Source: an uncultured Collinsella sp. (GTDB taxonomy: Bacteria > Actinomycetota > Coriobacteriia > Coriobacteriales > Coriobacteriaceae). From it: a stretch of 57,577 nt of DNA. The notes below the pieces were generated by a model, which worked only from the letters and a program-made list of their open reading frames with translations, was not told the DNA's origin and ran no database searches. Where the stretch lies: assembly GCA_902489965.1 (NCBI GenBank), contig CABUCA010000003.1, positions 1 to 57,577 on the forward strand, in the 5' to 3' direction. Shown here piece by piece: positions 52,699 through 57,577 of this stretch; position 1 is the first letter of the stretch; each line of letters begins with the position of its first letter. Made by a program: the position numbers and the translations under genes.

Positions 52699-52903
52699 AT
52701 GTTAACGTACTCTACTTTTTCAATCCGCATCTCTTCTGCTTTATAAGTCCATACGGCAATACCGTTCACGGCTGTATTTCTACCGATTACCAGATTCTCA
52801 AAAAGTGACAAGCGATGTGTTATGAGTACGTTAACATAGCCCGTAACGTGCGGTATCGTGAACACTTGGTTCATGCCGCTTTAAGTTGTTAACGTACTCA
52901 TAA
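52699..52903. promoter_or_regulatory. Three gal operators and the galK promoter
   Basis: Sites share TGTTAACGTACTC: 52699-52716 (plus), 52821-52838 (minus) and 52886-52903 (plus, TTGTTAACGTACTCATAA). A plus-strand promoter TTAACA (52832-52837), 17-bp spacer, TATCGT (52855-52860) has its -35 inside the middle operator. The outer sites sit toward galR and galK, a layout suited to looping and joint repression. The rest of 52607-52944 shows no gene. Confidence 0.75.
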
Positions 52904-52944
52904 CGACGCAAAACCCACCCGGGCGCGCCAAGGAAAGGACTCCC

Positions 52945-54150
52945 ATGACCACCCCCGACGAAAAGACATTCGCCACGCTCACCAAGCTGTTCGAAGAGGA
53001 GTTTGGCCCCATCGGCGACCGCCAGGTGCTCTACGTGCACGCGCCCGGCCGCTCCGAGATCAGCGGCAACCACACTGACCACGAGGGTGGCCACGTTATC
53101 GCCGGCTCGCTCGATGTCGCCGTTGACGGCATCGCCGTGGCAACCGATTCCAACAAGGTTCGCGTAGCCGACGAGGGCTATCCCACGTTTGAAATCGCGC
53201 TCGACACGCTAGACGTTCAGGAGTCCGAGAAGGGCACGTCCGCGAGCCTCGTCCGCGGCATGGCCCACGAAATCGCTGCTCTGGGCGTTGAGCCCCAGGG
53301 CTTCGACTTCGCCTTCACCTGCTCTGTCCCCTCGGGCGGCGGCCTTTCCAGCTCCGCTGCTGTCGAGGCGGCATACGGTCGCGCCATGGAGACGCTCTGG
53401 GGAGCACCCGCCATCGAGCCCGTCGCGCTCGCCCAGATGAGCCAGCGCACCGAGAACAACTATTACGGCAAGCCCTGCGGTCTGATGGACCAGGCCGCTG
53501 TGTGCCTGGGCGGCCTCGCCTACATGGACTTTGAGGACCAGGCTCAGCCTAAAACCCAGAAGCTCGAGCTCAACTTTGAGGATCACGGTTATGCGCTCGT
53601 GCTCGTTAAGGTCGGTGCCGACCACGTGGCCGCCACCGACGACTACGCCGCCGTTCCGCGCGAGATGCAGGACGTCGCTGCCGAGTTTGGCAAGGCACGC
53701 CTGTGCGAGGTAAACGTGGCGGACTTTGACGCCAAGCTCCCCGAGCTGCGCGCCAAGCTGGGCGACCGCGCCTGCCTGCGCGCCGTTCACTACTGGTACG
53801 AAAACGGCCTGGTCGACAAGCGCTGGGCTGCCCTGAACGCCGGAGACATCGATCAGTTCCTGGTCCTGACGCGCGAGTCCGGCGCCAGCTCTGCCATGTA
53901 CCTACAGAATGTCGTTGCCAAGCTGGGCTCCGAGCAGCCCTCCATGTATGCCCTGGCGCTGGCCGAGCACGTGCTCGACGGCCGTGGCGCCGTCCGTATC
54001 CACGGTGGCGGCTTTGGTGGCACCATCCAGGCCTTCGTGCCGCTCGACCTGGTCGACACCTTCATTGCCAAGATGAACGGCTGGCTGGGCGAGGGCTCTG
54101 CCCGCCACTACGCAATTTCTGACAAGGGGGCTTACGCGGCATGGCTGTAA
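52945..54150 (+). CDS. galK: Galactokinase (GHMP family)
   Basis: 401 residues. It phosphorylates galactose at C1 with ATP. GHMP motif 1 is GRSEISGNHTDHEGG, a variant of the usual GRVNLIGEHTDYNGG; motif 2 is PSGGGLSSSAAVE; motif 3 RIHGGGFGGTIQAF. The altered motif 1 is common, as I recall, among clostridial and coriobacterial galactokinases. The ATG at 52945 follows AAGGAAAGGACTCCC. It overlaps galT by ten bases, so translation is coupled. Confidence 0.92.
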   Translation: MTTPDEKTFATLTKLFEEEFGPIGDRQVLYVHAPGRSEISGNHTDHEGGHVIAGSLDVAVDGIAVATDSNKVRVADEGYPTFEIALDTLDVQESEKGTSASLVRGMAHEIAALGVEPQGFDFAFTCSVPSGGGLSSSAAVEAAYGRAMETLWGAPAIEPVALAQMSQRTENNYYGKPCGLMDQAAVCLGGLAYMDFEDQAQPKTQKLELNFEDHGYALVLVKVGADHVAATDDYAAVPREMQDVAAEFGKARLCEVNVADFDAKLPELRAKLGDRACLRAVHYWYENGLVDKRWAALNAGDIDQFLVLTRESGASSAMYLQNVVAKLGSEQPSMYALALAEHVLDGRGAVRIHGGGFGGTIQAFVPLDLVDTFIAKMNGWLGEGSARHYAISDKGAYAAWL

Positions 54151-55769
54151 TGACTGACGTGCGCGAGGCCGCGCAGGGCTTGATTGAGTATGCCATCCAT
54201 CGATCGATGATCCGACAGGACGATCGCATCTGGGCCTACAACACCATTTTGGAGTGCATCGGCGCCACGGGCCCGGCGCTCGACATGGCCTGGGCGCTCC
54301 AGGTCGAGAAACTCTCGCTCTTGCACCCCGATACCCTGCCCAACTTTGACCTTGAAGGCACACTTGCCGCGCTTGCCGAGGCGGCTGTTGCCAACGGTGC
54401 TGCCGAGGACACGGTATCGGGCCGCGACCGCATCGCCATGCGCATCATGGGCGTGCTGATGCCGAGGCCTTCGGTTGTAAACGAGGAATTCAACGGCCGC
54501 ATGGGCGTCAACGAGCCCCGCGCCGCGACTGATTGGTTCTACGGCCTGTGCTGCGACGCCGGCTACGTGCGCCGTGCCGCCATCGCGCGCAACATCAAAT
54601 GGAGCACCCCCACCAACTGGGGCGACCTCGAGATTACCATCAACCTGTCAAAGCCCGAAAAGGACCCGCGCGATATTGCCGCGGCCGGCGCCGCCAAAAA
54701 CACGGGCGAGAAGTATCCCGCCTGCCAGCTCTGCATCGAAAACGAGGGCTATCCCGGACGCTCCGCTGCAGCCGACGGCGGCGCCCATCCCGCCCGCCAG
54801 AATCTGCGCGTTATCCCCATTAAGCTCGACGGCGAGCGCTGGGGCTTCCAATACAGCCCGTACGCGTACTTTAACGAGCACTGCATTGCCATGAGCTCCG
54901 AGCATCGTCCGATGCACGTCGACCGCAAGGGGCTGACCTGCCTGCTCGACTTTGTCGACCTGTTCCCGCACTACTTTATTGGCTCCAACGCCGACCTGCC
55001 CATCGTGGGCGGCTCGATTCTGTCGCACGACCACTTCCAGGGCGGCGCGCACGAGTTCCCCATGATGCATGCCGCCGAGGTCTCGCAGTTTAGCGTGCCC
55101 GGTTTTGACCAGGTCAGCGGTACCGTGCTGCAGTGGCCGCTCTCGGTGCTGCGCCTGCGCTCGCATGACCGCGCTCAGCTGCTCGACGCTGCCGAGAAGA
55201 TTATCCTCGCCTGGCGCGAGTGGACCGATGAGTCTGTGGGCGTCATCGCGTACACAGCCGATGGCGTGGCGCACAACACCGTGACGCCCGTCATCCGCCG
55301 CGTCGACTCTCGCGGAAATGCCGGCGGCGAAATCTACGAGGCCTACCTGGCGCTTCGCTGCAACATCACGACCGACGAGCATCCGCTGGGCGTGTTCCAC
55401 CCGCATGCCGAGTACCACCACATTAAGAAGGAGAACATCGGCCTGATCGAGGTCATGGGCCTGGCCATTCTTCCGCCGCGCCTGGTTCCCGAGCTCGGCG
55501 CTGTCCGCGAGCACCTGCTGGCGGCCAAGGTCGATGCCAGCTACGACCTTGCTAGCGCGCTCGAGGGCGATGATCTATGCCGCAACCACGCCGCATGGGC
55601 CGAAGACGTTTTTGCCCGCCGCGCCGACGAGCTTACGGCAGACAACGCCATCGATATCCTGCACGAGGAGGTCGGCGTGGTGTTTGGCCACGTGCTCGAC
55701 AACGCCGGCGTCTTTAAGTGGGACGAAGCCGGCCGCGCCGCCCAGCAGCGCTTTATCGACTCGCTGTAG
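54141..55769 (+). CDS. galT: Galactose-1-phosphate uridylyltransferase, class II
   Basis: 542 residues. It exchanges UMP between UDP-glucose and galactose-1-phosphate in the Leloir pathway. Length and motifs fit the Gram-positive class II form, not the 350-residue HIT-type enzyme: SHDHFQGGAHEFPM contains the active-site histidine region, and VFHPHAEYHHIKKENIGLIE follows. The ATG at 54141 lies ten bases after AAGGGGG, inside galK; a second ATG at 54150 (TAATG overlap) is an alternative. No galE or mutarotase is in the window. Confidence 0.93.
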   Translation: MAVMTDVREAAQGLIEYAIHRSMIRQDDRIWAYNTILECIGATGPALDMAWALQVEKLSLLHPDTLPNFDLEGTLAALAEAAVANGAAEDTVSGRDRIAMRIMGVLMPRPSVVNEEFNGRMGVNEPRAATDWFYGLCCDAGYVRRAAIARNIKWSTPTNWGDLEITINLSKPEKDPRDIAAAGAAKNTGEKYPACQLCIENEGYPGRSAAADGGAHPARQNLRVIPIKLDGERWGFQYSPYAYFNEHCIAMSSEHRPMHVDRKGLTCLLDFVDLFPHYFIGSNADLPIVGGSILSHDHFQGGAHEFPMMHAAEVSQFSVPGFDQVSGTVLQWPLSVLRLRSHDRAQLLDAAEKIILAWREWTDESVGVIAYTADGVAHNTVTPVIRRVDSRGNAGGEIYEAYLALRCNITTDEHPLGVFHPHAEYHHIKKENIGLIEVMGLAILPPRLVPELGAVREHLLAAKVDASYDLASALEGDDLCRNHAAWAEDVFARRADELTADNAIDILHEEVGVVFGHVLDNAGVFKWDEAGRAAQQRFIDSL

Positions 55770-55817
55770 CACGCGAGCTCGAACGCACGCACTTAACAAA
55801 TAGCGCCTACACGACCG

Positions 55818-55855
55818 CGGCGCCCGCCGGCAACATCGCCGGCGGGCGCCGTTTT
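55818..55855 (+). terminator. Terminator of the galK-galT operon
   Basis: CGGCGCCCGCCGGC, loop AACATC, GCCGGCGGGCGCCG, then TTTTCTG. Strong rho-independent structure 49 nt past the stop. Confidence 0.93.
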
Positions 55856-55887
55856 CTGATGCAAGGGTAACTAATTTGCACCAAAAC

Positions 55888-55935
55888 AAGGAGTGTCCCA
55901 AACTGCCGGCAGAAAAAGAACGTCCCCAGATGCCG
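55888..55935 (+). repeat. 48-nt dispersed repeat (CCCAAACTGCCGGCAG unit)
   Basis: AAGGAGTGTCCCAAACTGCC continues with the GGCAG arm of a short palindrome and then GAACGTCCCCA. The same unit lies at 57400-57448 and, reversed, at 23382-23430. It abuts the phased repeats that precede the second ATPase gene. Confidence 0.75.
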
Positions 55936-55946
55936 ACCTAAACCCA

Positions 55947-56030
55947 CACATTATTCGATGGAAAAACGTGGTTGCCTCCCACATTATTCGATGGAAAAAC
56001 GTGGTTCATTCCCACATTTTTTCGATGGAA
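55947..56030 (+). repeat. Three phased direct repeats (33-bp period) upstream of the second ATPase gene
   Basis: Repeats start at 55947, 55980 and 56013, exactly 33 bp apart, with core CACATTATTCGATGG (third copy CACATTTTTTCGATGG). The first two agree for 27 bp and hold CCAC/GTGG half-sites. A TATACT -10 lies at 56046-56051, so the third repeat covers the -35 position. The only other notable item in the 55856-56074 gap is the repeat at 55888-55935. Confidence 0.88.
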
Positions 56031-56074
56031 AGACCAACACGGTCTTATACTAACCATGATCGTTAGGAGGCAGT

Positions 56075-57376
56075 ATGCAGCGACAGCTAATGGACGAACT
56101 CATCGCTTGGAAATCTAGGGCAAACCGCAAGCCCCTCCTGCTTAAGGGGGCCCGCCAGACGGGAAAAACCTGGCTTCTCAACGAATTCGCAGGCCAGCAG
56201 TATCAAAACGTCATCCGTTTTGACTTTATGCTCGAACCGGGCGCACGTTCGCTGTTCGACGGAAGCCTAGACCCCAAACGCATCATCTCCCAGATAGAGC
56301 TCCTGCGCGGCCAGACCATAACGCCGACAGACACGCTCATCATCTTCGACGAAATCCAAGAGGCACCGCGTGGCATCACCTCGCTCAAATACTTCAACGA
56401 GCTGGCGCCGGAATACCATATCGTGGCAGCCGGCTCCTATATGGGGCTCGCGCTCCGACGCGAAAACGAGTCGTTCCCCGTCGGCAAGATTGACCAGCTT
56501 GCCATGCGCCCCATGGGGTTTGTCGAGTTCGTTCGTGCCGTCGATGGCGATCCGCTCGCAGATGCCATCCTTGCCGCAGACATGGACCTGCTGGCAAACG
56601 TTTCCGAAAAGCTCGAGCGCCTGCTCAAGGAATACCTCGTTGTCGGTGGCATGCCAGAAGTTGTCTCCGCTTTCGCCGCCTCCCACGATTTCATCGAGGC
56701 CCGCAGGCTTCAGCAGCAAATCATCGAAGCTTACGAATCCGATTTTGGCAAGCATGCGCCAGCCCGCATCGTCGAGCGCATGAGGCTGGTTTGGAAATCC
56801 CTTCCCGGCCAGCTCGCAAAGGAAAACAAGAAGTTCGTCTACGGCGCGCTTCGTCCCGGGGCGCGCGCACGCGATTTTGAGGAAAGCCTCCAGTGGCTCA
56901 TGGACTATGGAATCGTTCATAAGGTACCACGTGTTTCCGCCCTAAGAGCACCGCTCACAAGCTACGAGGATCTCTCGGGCTTCAAGCTGTTCTGCATCGA
57001 CACCGGCATCCTCGGAGCACTCTCCGGCCTCACGCCAGCCATTGTTCTGAACGGGCCCGCTGTTTTTACGGAGTTCAAAGGCTCGCTGACCGAGCAATAC
57101 GTCGCACAGGAGCTTTTGCTCCAAGGCAATACTCCCGCGTATTGGTCATCCTCCTCCGGCAATGCAGAGACTGACTTTGCCGTCGACCATGCGGGGACCG
57201 TGCTTCCGCTCGAGGTCAAGGCGGCAGAGAATCTCAAAGCAAAGAGCCTGAGGATTGCCTGCGAGAAGTTCAAGCTCGAGCGCTGCGTGAGAACATCGTT
57301 AGCGGCATATAGAGACGAAGGCACGCTCGTCAATATTCCGCTCTGGGAGATTGGGCAAATCGACAAGCTGGCATAG
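56075..57376 (+). CDS. AAA ATPase with C-terminal DUF4143-type domain (second paralog)
   Basis: 433 residues. P-loop GARQTGKTWL (about residue 25), Walker B TLIIFDEIQEAP, sensor VAAGSYMGLALR. C-terminal: FKLFCIDTGILGALSG, GSLTEQYVAQELL, then YWSSSSGNAETDFAVDH with LPLEVKAAENLKAKSL, the PD-(D/E)xK-like end of the family. The ATG at 56075 follows TTAGGAGG. It shares only family-level motifs with the protein at 27786, so the two are old paralogs or separate acquisitions. Both genes stand alone with phased repeats at their promoters. Confidence 0.9.
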   Translation: MQRQLMDELIAWKSRANRKPLLLKGARQTGKTWLLNEFAGQQYQNVIRFDFMLEPGARSLFDGSLDPKRIISQIELLRGQTITPTDTLIIFDEIQEAPRGITSLKYFNELAPEYHIVAAGSYMGLALRRENESFPVGKIDQLAMRPMGFVEFVRAVDGDPLADAILAADMDLLANVSEKLERLLKEYLVVGGMPEVVSAFAASHDFIEARRLQQQIIEAYESDFGKHAPARIVERMRLVWKSLPGQLAKENKKFVYGALRPGARARDFEESLQWLMDYGIVHKVPRVSALRAPLTSYEDLSGFKLFCIDTGILGALSGLTPAIVLNGPAVFTEFKGSLTEQYVAQELLLQGNTPAYWSSSSGNAETDFAVDHAGTVLPLEVKAAENLKAKSLRIACEKFKLERCVRTSLAAYRDEGTLVNIPLWEIGQIDKLA

Positions 57377-57399
57377 GCGCTGTGGAGGGGGTGCCCCGT

Positions 57400-57448
57400 A
57401 AGGAGTGTCCCAAACTGCCGGCAAAAAAGGAACGTCTCTATCTGCCGC
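57400..57448 (+). repeat. Dispersed repeat, third copy of the CCCAAACTGCCGGCA unit
   Basis: AAGGAGTGTCCCAAACTGCC and the following GGAACGTCTCTATCTGCCGC match the copies at 55888-55935 and (reversed) 23382-23430. The second ATPase gene and its control repeats thus lie between two direct copies. Confidence 0.75.
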
Positions 57449-57484
57449 ATTCCCGAAGCAAGGCAACGCCGATGTTTTGGCAAC

Positions 57485-57577
57485 GGCAGCGAGCGGGCCG
57501 CATTTGAGACAAGGTGGCGTGAAATCAGAACCACCCTTAAAAAGGGTGGTTTGCTCTTAGGGTATAACCCACGGGCC
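57485..57577 (+). repeat. GCGGGCCGCATTTG repeat with hairpin, cut by the window end
   Basis: GGGCCGCATTTGAGACAAGG and CGTGAAA repeat, nearly unchanged, the minus-strand arm of the element at 23241-23339. Here the box is followed by a different terminator-like hairpin, AACCACCCTT/AAGGGTGGTT (57539-57552). Box conserved, stem variable. Confidence 0.65.

Noticed and set aside
55947..56030. Three regular repeats as a CRISPR array
   Set aside because: The period is fixed at 33 bp, but the repeats themselves fill about 27 bp, leaving almost no spacer, and no cas gene is present. The promoter position fits a binding-site array better.

Overview
The window looks like chromosome of a gut actinobacterium of the class Coriobacteriia, most likely Collinsella or a close relative. 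This rests on the GC-rich coding sequence, the membrane-anchored LuxR-type regulators, the two-piece pyruvate formate-lyase, the agmatine deiminase cluster, GalK/class II GalT, and dense GC-rich hairpin repeats between genes. It was inferred by reading, without any database search. No rRNA, tRNA, CRISPR array, prophage or transposase was seen.

Layout. 0.2-3.7 kb: an XRE regulator with a large upstream dyad, EngB GTPase, MTA/SAH nucleosidase and a membrane-anchored serine hydrolase. 3.9-5.8 kb: pyruvate formate-lyase activase and a DegV protein. 6.0-11.7 kb: a sucrose/fructan operon (two GH32 enzymes around a PTS EIIBC) with its LacI regulator and several matching operators. 11.9-14.3 kb: pyruvate formate-lyase split into a 683-residue catalytic protein and an 83-residue glycyl-radical protein, with their own control signals between them. 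14.8-16.7 kb: 2-keto-3-deoxygluconate permease and an SDR dehydrogenase. 16.9-21.6 kb: MarR plus a heterodimeric ABC exporter whose second half is frame-disrupted. 22.2-25.3 kb: DAHP synthase, an acetyltransferase, and fragments of a kinase-like gene. 25.3-27.4 kb: an agmatine deiminase divergent from a soluble LuxR regulator. 27.8-32.3 kb: a DUF4143-type ATPase, a MATE exporter and an amidohydrolase. 32.6-41.4 kb: an agmatine-to-putrescine cluster (putrescine carbamoyltransferase, antiporter, agmatine deiminase, second antiporter) flanked by two membrane LuxR regulators; its intergenic spacers are unusually long and rich in stem-loops. 41.7-44.8 kb: a Bce-type FtsX/ATPase pair. 44.9-50.2 kb: a Nudix-Vsr fusion, AraC, HAD phosphatase, class II aldolase and a DeoR regulator. 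50.3-55.8 kb: flavodiiron protein and the gal locus (LacI regulator, galK, galT) with three shared operators. 56.1-57.4 kb: a second DUF4143-type ATPase.

Together the genes describe a fermenter taking up sucrose, fructans and galactose, making formate through PFL and possibly gaining energy from agmatine (carbamate kinase is not in the window). The FprA-type flavodiiron protein, an O2/NO-scavenging enzyme, fits a strict anaerobe.

The most unusual material is non-coding. At least five families of palindromic repeats sit at gene ends. One is a ~120-150 bp near-perfect palindrome with a conserved asymmetric internal loop and covarying stems. Two DUF4143-type ATPases each carry three exactly phased direct repeats upstream (23-bp and 33-bp period). 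The agmatine cluster spacers look like structured RNA. Among proteins, the split PFL and the Nudix-Vsr fusion stand out.
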